Assembly: GCA_016803235.1 (NCBI GenBank)
Contig: JADCLI010000012.1
Coordinates: 61,266 to 125,265 of the forward strand
DNA: 64,000 bases
From: Pimelobacter simplex
Lineage (GTDB): Bacteria; Actinomycetota; Actinomycetes; Propionibacteriales; Nocardioidaceae
Reading direction: 5' to 3'
The notes under the pieces: model-generated
What the model was told of the DNA's origin: nothing
The model's database searches: none
The model's input: only the letters and a program-made list of their open reading frames with translations
Made by a program: the position numbers and the translations under genes
Part shown: piece after piece, positions 35,411 to 43,975 of the stretch
How the letters are laid out: the number at the start of each line of letters is the position of its first letter
Numbering within the stretch: the stretch's first letter is position 1

Positions 35411-36663
35411 CCACCGCACTCCACACCGAGACCGACACCGGCTCCGGCTCGTTCCTGCACCAGCCGCGCGCGGTGTGGGCCGTGGCCTTCGCCTGCGTCA
35501 TCGCCTTCATGGGCATCGGTCTGGTCGACCCGATCCTCAAGGAGATCGCGGCCAAGCTCGAGGCGACGCCGAGCCAGGTGTCGCTGCTGTTCACCAGCTA
35601 CATGGCGGTGATGGGCGTCGCGATGCTCGTCACCGGTGTCGTCTCGACCCGGATCGGCGCCAAGAGGACACTGCTCACCGGCTTGGTCCTGATCATCGTC
35701 TTCGCCGGACTGGCCGGAATGTCGGGCTCCGTCGGCGCGGTGATCGGGTTCCGCGCGGGCTGGGGCCTGGGCAACGCCCTGTTCATCGCGACCGCGCTCT
35801 CCACGATCGTGAGCGCGTCGAAGGGCTCGCTGGCACAGGCGATCATCCTGTTCGAGGCAGCCCTCGGCCTCGGCATCGCGTCCGGCCCGCTCGTCGGCGG
35901 CCTGCTGGGCGAGCAGTCGTGGCGCGGTCCGTTCTTCGGCGTCTCGGTGCTGATGACCATCGCCCTCGTCGCGACCGCGGTGTTCCTGCCCGCGACGCCG
36001 CCGGCCGCCCGGCGTACGACGCTCGCGGACCCCTTCAAGGCGCTCACCTACCCGGCGCTCGCCGTGATGGCGGCGGTCGCGGTCTGCTACAACCTCGGCT
36101 TCTTCTCCCTGCTCGCGGCCGGCCCGTTCGCCCTGCCCGAGGCCGGGATCATGCAGATCGGCTGGATCTTCTTCGGCTGGGGCGTGCTGCTCGCCGTCGC
36201 CTCGGTCGTGCTCGCACCGTGGGTGCAGCGCACGGTCGGCACGGTTCCCGCACTCATCGGAGCGCTCGCCCTGTTCGCGCTCGACCTGGTGATGATGGCG
36301 CTCGGCGCCGAGGCGAGCACCGTGGTGATCGCCGGCATCGTCGTCGCCGGCGCCTTCCTCGGCGTCATCAACACCCTGGTCACCGAGGCCGTCATGGGTG
36401 CGGCGCCGGTCGAGCGGCCGGTCGCCTCGGCGGCGTACTCCTTCGTGCGGTTCACCGGCGGCGCCGTCGGCCCGTACGTCGCCCTCAAGCTCGCCGAGAA
36501 CCAGGGCTCCGCGGCGCCGTTCTGGTTCGGCGGCATCGCGGTCGCGGTCGGCGTCGTGGTCCTGGTGGCCGGCGCCCGCACCATCCACACCGCGCTGCAC
36601 GGCGCTCCCGCCGCCCACTCTCCCGAGGAGGCGGAGGCCGAGGCACTGGGAGACCTCGCCTGA
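35407..36663 (+). CDS. MFS efflux transporter
   Basis: A 418-residue major facilitator with 12 predicted helices. The motif VVSTRIGAKRTLLTGL (loop 2-3) is motif A and GWGLGNALFIATALSTIV (helix 4) is typical of drug:H+ antiporters (DHA1-like). The last 30 residues are an acidic cytoplasmic tail (AHSPEEAEAEALGD). Overlaps the MarR gene stop and is almost certainly repressed by it. Substrate unknown, probably a toxic hydrophobic compound. Confidence 0.9.
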   Translation: MTTALHTETDTGSGSFLHQPRAVWAVAFACVIAFMGIGLVDPILKEIAAKLEATPSQVSLLFTSYMAVMGVAMLVTGVVSTRIGAKRTLLTGLVLIIVFAGLAGMSGSVGAVIGFRAGWGLGNALFIATALSTIVSASKGSLAQAIILFEAALGLGIASGPLVGGLLGEQSWRGPFFGVSVLMTIALVATAVFLPATPPAARRTTLADPFKALTYPALAVMAAVAVCYNLGFFSLLAAGPFALPEAGIMQIGWIFFGWGVLLAVASVVLAPWVQRTVGTVPALIGALALFALDLVMMALGAEASTVVIAGIVVAGAFLGVINTLVTEAVMGAAPVERPVASAAYSFVRFTGGAVGPYVALKLAENQGSAAPFWFGGIAVAVGVVVLVAGARTIHTALHGAPAAHSPEEAEAEALGDLA

Positions 36664-36708
36664 CGCCGACCCGGCTCGAGAAGGCTCGACGAGCCCGCCG
36701 GCGAGGGG

Positions 36709-37173
36709 TCAGCTGAAGATCATGCAGCTGGAGCTCGCGTAGGCGACCAGCTTGCCGCGGCCGTCGTACAGCTTGGCCTCGGCGAGGGCGGTACGGCGGC
36801 CGCGCTGCAGCACCGTGCCGACGGCGCGCAGCCGACCGGAGTCCACGGTGACCGGCTTGAGGAACTTCACGGTCAGGTCGAGCGAGGTGTAGGCCTCGCC
36901 GACGGCCAGGGTGGAGTGGACCGCGCAGCCGCAGGCGGAGTCGAGCAGGGTGGCGAAGACACCGCCGTGGACGCTGCCGATCGGGTTGTAGTGGCGCAGC
37001 TCGGGGTCGAGCTCGAAGATCGCGGTCCCCCGCTCCGGCACCTCGAAGCCGACGAAGCCGAGGGTGTCGGCGATCGGCGCGGCCGGCAGCCTGCCGTCGA
37101 GGATCGCGTGCAGCTGCTCGAAGCCGTCGAGCGCGCCGGGGTCCACCTGGGTCTGGATCACGGACTCAGTCAT
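36709..37173 (-). CDS. PaaI-like hotdog thioesterase
   Basis: A 154-residue hotdog-fold acyl-CoA thioesterase. The key segment RHYNPIGSVHGGVFATLLDSACG supplies the Asn, His-Gly-Gly and Asp region typical of the 4HBT/PaaI branch, and TSLDLTVKFLKPV follows. It acts as a homotetramer on CoA thioesters in the cytoplasm; substrate not assignable. Two in-frame ATG starts nine bases apart exist (37182, 37173); neither has a clear binding site. It is divergent from the HxlR regulator gene. Confidence 0.87.
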   Translation of the reverse strand: MTESVIQTQVDPGALDGFEQLHAILDGRLPAAPIADTLGFVGFEVPERGTAIFELDPELRHYNPIGSVHGGVFATLLDSACGCAVHSTLAVGEAYTSLDLTVKFLKPVTVDSGRLRAVGTVLQRGRRTALAEAKLYDGRGKLVAYASSSCMIFS

Positions 37174-37238
37174 GGGAGCCATCAGACCAAGCGAAGGCTG
37201 AGTCTGTCAATGAGACCTGGGTCGCCTATGCTGGGGCG

Positions 37239-37748
37239 ATGGACTCCCCGCCGGCACTGGAGTGGTCGGTCGACAACTGCACGCTCGGCCGGGCGATGGC
37301 GATCCTCGGCGAGCGCTGGACGGTGGTCGTGCTGCGCGAGGTCTTCCTGGGGATCCGCCGCTTCGACGACATCCGCCGGCACGCGGGGATCCCCCGCCAG
37401 GTGCTGACCAACCGGCTCGCCTCGCTGGTCGACGAGGGCATCCTGCGCAGGGAGCCCTACCGCGAGGACGGCGCCCGCACCCGCCACGAGTACCGCCTCA
37501 CCGAGAAGGGCCTCGAGCTCCAGCCGATCCTGCTCGCGATCAGCCACTGGGGCGACCGGCACCTCGCCGACCCCGGCGGCCCGCCGACGGTGTTCGTGCA
37601 TCGCGACTGCGAGGAGCCGGTCCACGTCGAGATCCGCTGCGCCGCGGGGCACGAGGTCGACGACCCGCGCCGGGTCGCGACCCGGCCGGGACCGGGCGTG
37701 CGGCCGTTCGACGAGCCGGGTCAGGCGCGCGAGCGGGCCAGCAGGTAG
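37239..37748 (+). CDS. HxlR-family transcriptional regulator
   Basis: A 169-residue winged-helix protein. The family N-terminus is clear: NCTLGRAMAILGERWTVVVLREVFLGIRRFDDI, including the Cys near residue 14 that senses electrophiles in several HxlR members, followed by IPRQVLTNRLASLVDEGIL and the wing. The C-terminal 45 residues extend past the usual end and hold further cysteines (HRDCEEP, RCAAGHE). It is divergent from the thioesterase gene. Its 3' end overlaps the convergent permease by 28 bases. Confidence 0.9.
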   Translation: MDSPPALEWSVDNCTLGRAMAILGERWTVVVLREVFLGIRRFDDIRRHAGIPRQVLTNRLASLVDEGILRREPYREDGARTRHEYRLTEKGLELQPILLAISHWGDRHLADPGGPPTVFVHRDCEEPVHVEIRCAAGHEVDDPRRVATRPGPGVRPFDEPGQARERASR

Positions 37749-39850
37749 ACGAAGTACGGCGCGCCGATCAGCGCCACCACCAGGCCGGCCGGGATCTGCG
37801 CGGGGGCGATCACGGTCCGGCCCACCAGGTCGGCCAGCCCGAGCAGCACCGCACCGACGAGCACCGCGACCGGGACCGACCGGGCGTGCCGGCCGCCGAC
37901 CAGGGCGCGCGCCAGGTGCGGGGCGACCAGGCCGACGAAGCCGACCACGCCGACCGCGGCCACACTGGTCGCCGCGAGCAGGGCGGCCGTGAGCAGCACG
38001 ACGAGGCGCACCGTCTCCAGCCGGACGCCCACCAACCGCGGCGTGTCCTCGTCGAGCGCCAGCAGGTCGAGCTCGCGGCGCACCAGCCACGCGAGCGGCA
38101 GCGCGAGGGTGAGCACGACCGCGACGGGCAGGACCTGCTCGAAGGTGCGGCCGTAGGTCGTACCGGACATCCAGGTGTAGATCCGCGGGGTGTCCCACGG
38201 GTTCGAGCGGACCAGCAGGAAGGTGGTGAGGGCCGCGGCGCCGTACCAGGTGCCGATGCCGATGAGCAGCAGCCGGTCGGCGTTGAGGCCGTGGCGCCAG
38301 GACAGGCCGTAGACGAGGGCGAAGGAGACCAGCGCTCCGACGACGGCGCCGACGAGGATCGCGCTGTTGCTGGCGGCCTGCGAGACACCGGCGCCGGTCA
38401 CCACGACGACCGCGCCGACACCCGCGCCGCCGGTGATGCCGAGGATCCCCGGCTCGGCGAGCGGGTTGCGGCAGGTCGCCTGGACCAGGGCGCCGGAGAG
38501 GGCGAGCGCGGCTCCACCGAGGACGGCGGCCGCGACCCGTGGGGCCCGCTCGTCGAGCGCGAACTGGATCAGCGGCGCGGCCTCGCCGTTGATCCACAGC
38601 GAGAGGTCGCCGGCCTTGAGCCAGGTGTCACCGGCCAGCAGGCCGAGCAGCGTGACGGCGGCGGCCGCGGTGACGACCAGGCCGAGGACGACGACGAAGC
38701 GCAGGCGGGTGCCGACCCGGACGCGGGCCGCCGCGGGCTGCCGGGTCGGGCCGGAGTCGCGGCCGCGGCGGGCGAGCACGATCATCACCACGGCGCCGAC
38801 GAGCGTGGTGGTGATGCCGGTCGGGATCGAGATCGCCTCGTCCGCGCCGATCGCGGCCCGGACGAGGGCGTCGGCGAGCACGACGACCACCGCGCCGGTC
38901 AGGCCGGCGGCGGGGATCAGCACGGCGTGCCGGTTCAGGGCTGGCACGACGCGCCCCGTCAGCCGCACGATCACCGGGGCGAACAGCCCGACGAAGCCGA
39001 TCGGCCCGGCGAGGGTCACCGACGCCGCGGTCAGCAGCACGGCGAGGACGGTGCCGGCCGCGCGCGTCGACCGGACGGGTACGCCGAGCACGGCCGCGCT
39101 GTCGTCGCCGAGCCCGAGCAGGTCGAGCCGGCGCGCCAGGAGCAGCGCGGCGAGGGTGCACACGACGACGACCGGCGCCGCCTGCTGGAAGGCCCGCAGC
39201 CCGAGCTGGCTCAGCGAGCCGCTCCCCCAGGCGAACAGGCTGGTCGTCTCCTCCTCGAACAGGATCAGCAGCGTCGAGGTGGCGGCCTGCAGGGCGAGCG
39301 CGACAGCGGAGCCGGCGAGCACGAGCCGGGTGGTCGCCGTACCGGCGCCGCCGGCCAGGCCGAGGACGAGGAAGGCGGCGAGCGAGCCGCCGACGAAGGC
39401 GGTCAGGCCGGAGGCCCAGATCGGGACGGTGACGCCGAACGCCGCGACCACGGTCACCGCGAGGTAGGCGCCGCCCGTGACCGCGAGGGTGTCGGGCGAG
39501 GCCAGCGCGTTGCGCGCCAGCGACTGGAAGAGAGCGCCGGCGACGCCGAGCGCGAAGCCGACCGCGATCCCGGCCGCGAGCCGCGGGACCCGGGAGCCGA
39601 TCAGCACGTCGCCGGCATCGGCGCCACCGCCCGACCCGTCGCGCTCGCCGAGCAGCCACCGGACCAGGTCGCCGGCACCGATGGCGGAGGTGCCCTGGGT
39701 GAGGTGCCAGGCGGACACCCCGAGCAGGGCGACGACGAGCAGCAGCAGCGCGCCGGTGGCGGTCGTGACGCCGGCGCGACCGAGCCCGGGCTGCGGTGCA
39801 GCCTGCCCGGGAGGCGCGGCGGCGGGGCGCTGCTGCTGCTCGACGCTCAT
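37721..39850 (-). CDS. fused double FecCD permease for iron-siderophore uptake
   Basis: A 709-residue membrane protein made of two FecCD domains in one chain (about 28-350 and 370-705), as in E. coli FhuB. Each half has the coupling helix signature (RVPRLAAGIAVGFALGVAGALFQ and RAPRVAAAVLGGAALALSGALVQ) and about ten helices. With the binding lipoprotein and ATPase upstream it completes a ferric-siderophore importer. The N-terminal 25 residues are a Pro/Gln-rich cytoplasmic tail. It starts 15 bases after the binding protein stop. Confidence 0.92.
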   Translation of the reverse strand: MSVEQQQRPAAAPPGQAAPQPGLGRAGVTTATGALLLLVVALLGVSAWHLTQGTSAIGAGDLVRWLLGERDGSGGGADAGDVLIGSRVPRLAAGIAVGFALGVAGALFQSLARNALASPDTLAVTGGAYLAVTVVAAFGVTVPIWASGLTAFVGGSLAAFLVLGLAGGAGTATTRLVLAGSAVALALQAATSTLLILFEEETTSLFAWGSGSLSQLGLRAFQQAAPVVVVCTLAALLLARRLDLLGLGDDSAAVLGVPVRSTRAAGTVLAVLLTAASVTLAGPIGFVGLFAPVIVRLTGRVVPALNRHAVLIPAAGLTGAVVVVLADALVRAAIGADEAISIPTGITTTLVGAVVMIVLARRGRDSGPTRQPAAARVRVGTRLRFVVVLGLVVTAAAAVTLLGLLAGDTWLKAGDLSLWINGEAAPLIQFALDERAPRVAAAVLGGAALALSGALVQATCRNPLAEPGILGITGGAGVGAVVVVTGAGVSQAASNSAILVGAVVGALVSFALVYGLSWRHGLNADRLLLIGIGTWYGAAALTTFLLVRSNPWDTPRIYTWMSGTTYGRTFEQVLPVAVVLTLALPLAWLVRRELDLLALDEDTPRLVGVRLETVRLVVLLTAALLAATSVAAVGVVGFVGLVAPHLARALVGGRHARSVPVAVLVGAVLLGLADLVGRTVIAPAQIPAGLVVALIGAPYFVYLLARSRA

Positions 39851-39865
39851 GGGACGGTCCGTCGA

Positions 39866-40894
39866 CTACTTGGTCAGCAGGTCGACGTACGCGTCGACGA
39901 CCTGCTCGGCCGTGCGCGGGCCACCGAAGGTCCAGACACCGGCGGGGAACGCGTGGGCGCGGCCCTCGGCGACGGCGGGGATCTTCTGCCAGACGGGGTT
40001 CTCGGCGAGGGCGGCGTTGACGTCGCCGTCGGGGTCGACGGTGCCGGTGTAGAAGAACGTGGCGTCGCCGAGCTCGCTCATGCCCTCGACGTCGGTCTGG
40101 CCGAGGCCGTACGCCTCGTCGACCTCGCCGGTCCAGGCGTTCTCGAGACCCAGCTCCTCGCCGAGCTCACCCATGAGCGAGCCCTGCCCGAAGGGGCGGA
40201 TCGAGACGTTGCCGCCCTGGATCCAGCCGTCGAAGTACACGAACTTGCCCGCGCCGACATCGGCGACCTTCTCCTTGGCCTCGGCCAGGTGGGCGTTGAA
40301 GTCGTCGACGACGACCTTCGCGCGCTCCTCGCGGCCGGTCGCCTGGGCGATCAGCTCGAAGGTGTCGATCATGTTGGCGACCGGGTCGGCGGCGTCGGCG
40401 CCCTTGGTGGCGAGCACCGGGACGTCGTACTTCGCCAGCTGCTTGAGGATCTCGTCCTCGGCGGTGTAGGCCTCGACGATGACCAGGTCGGGGTTGGTGC
40501 CGAACAGGGTCTCCAGGTTGGGCTCGCCGCGGGTGCCGACGTCGGTCACGCCCTCGGGCAGCTTCTCGGCGGTGTCCCAGGTGGCGTAGCCCTCGGCGTC
40601 GGCGACCGCGACCGGCGCCAGGCACAGGGTCAGCACGTCCTCGACCTGCTGCCACTCGAGGACGGCGACCCGCTCGGCCGGCTTGTCGAGCTCGACCGTG
40701 CGGCCGTAGCTGTCGGTCAGCTTCACCGGGCCGGTGGACGTCTCGGTCTCGTCGGCGGAGCACTCGGCCGAGTCGGCCGCCTTCGGCGCCGGCTTGTCGT
40801 CGGTGCCGGTGTCGGTCGTGCCACAGGCGGCCAGGAGCAGGCTGAGCGGCAGGACCGCCACGGGGGCCAGGGCAGCGATCGGTCGGGTCTTCAT
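39866..40894 (-). CDS. iron-siderophore ABC transporter substrate-binding lipoprotein
   Basis: A 342-residue class III (FhuD/FepB-like) binding protein anchored by lipid at Cys24 (LLAAC). The mature part begins with an acidic, Thr-rich linker, then LTDSYGRTVELDKPAERVAVLEW, the family start, and TLFGTNPDLVIVEAY. The long connecting helix and second lobe (FVYFDGWIQGGNVSIRPFG) are intact. It binds the ferric complex outside the membrane; which siderophore is unknown. It lies 46 bases downstream of the ATPase gene. Confidence 0.92.
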   Translation of the reverse strand: MKTRPIAALAPVAVLPLSLLLAACGTTDTGTDDKPAPKAADSAECSADETETSTGPVKLTDSYGRTVELDKPAERVAVLEWQQVEDVLTLCLAPVAVADAEGYATWDTAEKLPEGVTDVGTRGEPNLETLFGTNPDLVIVEAYTAEDEILKQLAKYDVPVLATKGADAADPVANMIDTFELIAQATGREERAKVVVDDFNAHLAEAKEKVADVGAGKFVYFDGWIQGGNVSIRPFGQGSLMGELGEELGLENAWTGEVDEAYGLGQTDVEGMSELGDATFFYTGTVDPDGDVNAALAENPVWQKIPAVAEGRAHAFPAGVWTFGGPRTAEQVVDAYVDLLTK

Positions 40895-40940
40895 CGGGTT
40901 CCTCACTTGGTGCGAGCTGGTGGTGGGTCGGACGCGGGCG

Positions 40941-41741
40941 TCAGCGGCGTCGGTGGTGGTGCCTGCCCTGGGCCTCCACCCGCACCGTGCCCGTGTCCGG
41001 GTCGACGGCGCAGTGGATGGGCAGTCCGTACACGTCCGAGAGGTGCTCGGCGGTGAGTACGTCGGCAGGTCGGCCGACGGCGCGGACCGCGCCCTGGTGC
41101 AGCAGGACGACCTGGTCGGCCACGGTGGCGGCATGGTTCAGGTCGTGGAGGACGACGCCGAGCGCCGTCCCGTGCTGGTCCGCGAGGTCGCGGACCAGGT
41201 CCAGCGTCTCGACCTGGTAGCGCAGGTCGAGGTGGTTGGTGGGCTCGTCGAGGAGCACGACGGCGGTGTCCTGGGCCAGGCAGGTGGCCAGCCAGACGCG
41301 CTGCAGCTCGCCGCCCGAGAGCTGGTCGACAGGCCGGTCGGCCATCACGTCGATGCCGGTGACCGCCATCGCGTGGTCGATCGCGTCGCGGTCGGCGTCG
41401 GTGACGCCGGCGAACCGGCCTCGGTGCGGGTGCCGGCCGAAGGCGACGACGTCGCGGACCTCGAGCCCGGAGGGGTGCGGCCGCGACTGCGAGAGCAGGG
41501 TGACCCGGCGCGCGAACTCCTTCGCGCTCAACGGCGCGGTGTCGGCCTCGTCGAGGGTGATCCGGCCCTGGTCCACCGGGTGCAGCCGGGCCAGCGAGCG
41601 CAGCACGGTCGACTTGCCGCTGCCGTTGGGTCCGATCAGCGCGGTCACCTCGCCGGGCGCGAGGCGCACGGAGACGCCGTGCACCACCGTGCTGCGCTGG
41701 TAGCCCAGCACCAGGTCGCGTCCTTCGAGAACCGTCGTCAC
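40941..41741 (-). CDS. iron-siderophore ABC transporter ATPase (FepC-like)
   Basis: A 266-residue ATPase with Walker A GPNGSGKST, signature LSGGELQRV, Walker B VVLLDEPTNHLDL and the switch His in GVVLHDLNHA. The NHLD form is typical of iron and B12 importers. The GTG start at 41741 lies less than 20 bases from an IdeR/DtxR-type iron box, so the operon (ATPase, lipoprotein, permease) is probably iron-repressed. The C-terminal tail (VEAQGRHHHRRR) is His-rich. Confidence 0.93.
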   Translation of the reverse strand: MTTVLEGRDLVLGYQRSTVVHGVSVRLAPGEVTALIGPNGSGKSTVLRSLARLHPVDQGRITLDEADTAPLSAKEFARRVTLLSQSRPHPSGLEVRDVVAFGRHPHRGRFAGVTDADRDAIDHAMAVTGIDVMADRPVDQLSGGELQRVWLATCLAQDTAVVLLDEPTNHLDLRYQVETLDLVRDLADQHGTALGVVLHDLNHAATVADQVVLLHQGAVRAVGRPADVLTAEHLSDVYGLPIHCAVDPDTGTVRVEAQGRHHHRRR

Positions 41742-41749
41742 ACGACGCA

Positions 41750-41775
41750 GCCTAACCTAAGTTAGGGCAGCCTTT
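41750..41775. promoter_or_regulatory. iron box (DtxR/IdeR-like operator)
   Basis: The plus strand reads CCTAACCTAAGTTAGGGCAG, then CCTTTC. The part 41757-41775 agrees with the 19-base iron-box consensus at 12 positions, and CCTAAC/GTTAGG also forms a 6-bp dyad with a 4-base spacer. It is immediately upstream of the siderophore ATPase start, where a repressor would block transcription under iron-replete conditions. Confidence 0.65.
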
Positions 41776-41799
41776 CCTATGGGGTGGCTCACGCGGGCA

Positions 41800-41887
41800 G
41801 GAATCACCGGTTGACCGGTGAATCCTGCACTTGTCGGCCGTTGCAACGCCCGACAAGTGCAGGAACAACCGGTCGACCGGTGATTCC
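41800..41887. repeat. 88-nt near-perfect palindrome
   Basis: Two 44-base arms meet at 41843/41844. The 38 outer bases of each arm (41800-41837 and 41850-41887) agree at 34 positions, and the centre CGTTGCAACG is itself a perfect palindrome. Each arm holds two ACCGGT units and the block CCTGCACTTGTCGG. It lies between the helicase stop and the iron box, both flanking genes on the minus strand. Candidate terminator, cruciform or mobile palindromic unit. Confidence 0.8.
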
Positions 41888-41905
41888 GACAGCCAGCCCG
41901 CCCGC

Positions 41906-43684
41906 TCAGGACGTCTTGCGCACCGCCCACTCCCGGATCCGGTCGATCCGCTTCTGCAGCTGGTCGGCGTTGGCGACGGCGGCGGCCGGTCCTCCGCACT
42001 CCTTGCGCAGCGCGGCGTGGGTGATGCCGTGGGCCTGGCCGGTGCGGTGGTGCCAGGACGCGACGAGCGAGTTGAGCTCGCGACGCAGCAGGCCGAGGTG
42101 CTCGTGGGTGGTGACCTCGGCGAGGGTGTCGGCGGCCCGCTCGTGCTCGGACCGCGCGGCGGCGTCCGGGCGCCGGGTACGACGGCGGTCGGCCTGCCGC
42201 TGCTGAAGCAGGGCGCTGACCTGGTCGGGCTCGAGCAGGCCGGGGATGCCGAGGAAGTCCATCTCCTCCTCGGACCCGACGTGCACCTCGCCCTCGTGAC
42301 CGAACTGCGCACCGTCGTACAGCGCGTGGTCGAAGCGGGCCTCGGAGCCGAGCGCCTCGAAGGGCCCGAGCTCGAGCTCCTCGGAGGCCGACTCGCTGGC
42401 GTTGGCCTGGTTCATCAGGTCTTCCTCGGCGGCGAAGATGTCGCCGTCCTCACTGACCTTGCGCTTGAGCACGTGGTCGCGCTGCGCCTCCAGCTCGGCG
42501 GCGAAGCCCAGCAGGTTGGGCACCGACGGGAGGAACACCGAGGCGATCTCGCCACGCTTGCGCGCCCGCACGAACCGGCCGACGGCCTGGGCGAAGAACA
42601 GCGGGGTCGAGGTGGTGGTCGCCCAGACGCCGACCGCCAGGCGCGGCACGTCGACGCCCTCGGACACCATCCGGACCGCGACCATCCAGCGCGAGTCGCT
42701 CTCGCTGAACTGGGAGATCTTCTTCGACGACGCCTTCTCGTCGGAGAGCACCACGGTGACCGACTCGCCGCTGATCTGCTTGAGCAGCTTGGCGTAGGCG
42801 CGGGCGCTGTCCTGGTCCGAGGCGATGACCAGGCCGCCGGCGTCGGGGACGTGGCGGCGCACCTCCGACAGGCGCTTGTCGGCGGCCTCGAGCACCGACG
42901 GCATCCAGGACCCGTTGGGGTCGAGGGCGGTGCGCAGCGCCTGCGAGGTCATGTCCTTGGTGAGCGGCTCCCCCAGCGACGCGGCGACCTCGTCGCCGGC
43001 CCGGGTGCGCCAGCTCATCTGGCCGGAGTAGGCCAGGAACAGCACCGGGCGCACGACGTGGTCGGCGAGCGCCTCGGAGTAGCCGTAGGTGTAGTCGGCC
43101 ACGGACGTCGGTACGCCGCCCTCGCCGGGCGCGTAGGTGACGAACGGGATCGGGTTGATGTCGGAGCGGAAGGGCGTGCCGGTCAGCGCCAGGCGGCGGG
43201 CGGCGGGCTCGAACGCCTCGCGCACGCCCTCGCCCCAGCTCAGCGAGTCACCGGCGTGGTGGATCTCGTCGAGGATGACCAGGGTCTTGAACCGCTCGGT
43301 GCGGATCCGCATGGCGAGCGGGTTGACGCCGACACCGGCGTAGGTGACCGCGACGCCGACGTAGTCGCTGGCGATCTTGCCCGAGCCCGCGGAGTACGTC
43401 GGGTCGATCGGGATGCCGGCGCGGGCCGCCGCCTCGGCCCACTGGAGCTTGAGGTGCTCGGTGGGCGCGACGATGACCAGCCGGTCGACGATGCGCCGGC
43501 CGAGCAGCTCCGCGGCCACGGTGAGCGCGAAGGTGGTCTTGCCGGCACCCGGCGTCGCGACGGCGAGGAAGTCACGCGGGTTGCGGGCGAGGTAGTCGGT
43601 GAGCGCGGCGGACTGCCAGGCACGCAGCGACGGCGCCGTGCCCCAGGCTGCCCGCTCCGGCCACGCCGGACCGAGCGAGGTCAT
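41906..43684 (-). CDS. DEAD/DEAH-box helicase (superfamily 2)
   Basis: A 592-residue SF2 helicase-like ATPase. Motif I is ATPGAGKTTFAL (about residue 40), motif Ia IVAPTEHLKLQW, motif II LDEIHHAGD, motif III ALTGTPFRS, then motifs V and VI in RMVSEGVDVPRLAVGVW and FFAQAVGRFVRAR. The C-terminal 170 residues are helical and acidic, with no recognised domain. The family next to DUF3039 genes is widespread in actinobacteria and may act in DNA repair or restriction-like roles, unproven. ATG at 43684 overlaps the DUF3039 stop. Confidence 0.9.
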   Translation of the reverse strand: MTSLGPAWPERAAWGTAPSLRAWQSAALTDYLARNPRDFLAVATPGAGKTTFALTVAAELLGRRIVDRLVIVAPTEHLKLQWAEAAARAGIPIDPTYSAGSGKIASDYVGVAVTYAGVGVNPLAMRIRTERFKTLVILDEIHHAGDSLSWGEGVREAFEPAARRLALTGTPFRSDINPIPFVTYAPGEGGVPTSVADYTYGYSEALADHVVRPVLFLAYSGQMSWRTRAGDEVAASLGEPLTKDMTSQALRTALDPNGSWMPSVLEAADKRLSEVRRHVPDAGGLVIASDQDSARAYAKLLKQISGESVTVVLSDEKASSKKISQFSESDSRWMVAVRMVSEGVDVPRLAVGVWATTTSTPLFFAQAVGRFVRARKRGEIASVFLPSVPNLLGFAAELEAQRDHVLKRKVSEDGDIFAAEEDLMNQANASESASEELELGPFEALGSEARFDHALYDGAQFGHEGEVHVGSEEEMDFLGIPGLLEPDQVSALLQQRQADRRRTRRPDAAARSEHERAADTLAEVTTHEHLGLLRRELNSLVASWHHRTGQAHGITHAALRKECGGPAAAVANADQLQKRIDRIREWAVRKTS

Positions 43685-43956
43685 GCGTCGGGACCGGACC
43701 CCTCCGGGCCCTTGTCGTCCGACAGGCCCTCCCAGATCTCCTTGCAGTCGGGGCAGACCGGGAACTTCTCGGGCGCCCGGCTGGGCACCCAGACCTTCCC
43801 GCACAGGGCCACGACCGGCGTACCCATGACCATCGCCTCGGTCAGCTTGTCCTTCTCCACGTAGTGGGAGAAACGCTCGTGGTCGCCCTCGTCGGTCGGG
43901 ACGGTACGGCGGTCCTCGCGGACGTCCGTGTCTGTCGAGAATCCGATCGTGGTCAC
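43681..43956 (-). CDS. DUF3039 family protein
   Basis: A 91-residue cytoplasmic protein of DUF3039. The signature DHERFSHYVEKDKLTEAMVMGTPVVALCGKVWVP is followed by FPVCPDCKEIW; Cys in ALCGK with CPDC could form a zinc site (a zinc-ribbon-like pattern). Function unknown. Its stop overlaps the helicase start (ATGA), so both are made together, and this pairing is seen in many actinobacteria. Confidence 0.88.
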   Translation of the reverse strand: MTTIGFSTDTDVREDRRTVPTDEGDHERFSHYVEKDKLTEAMVMGTPVVALCGKVWVPSRAPEKFPVCPDCKEIWEGLSDDKGPEGSGPDA

Positions 43957-43975
43957 CAGGCCAGTCTAGTGCCCG

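Noticed and set aside
37262-41056. A 1264-codon open frame on the plus strand
   Set aside because: It runs opposite the FecCD permease, binding lipoprotein and ATPase. Composition (long runs of Gly, Arg, Asp, Gln) and lack of motifs mark it as a shadow.
41831-43864. A 677-codon open frame on the plus strand over the helicase
   Set aside because: The minus strand has all SF2 helicase motifs; the plus frame is a shadow that also reads through the palindrome.
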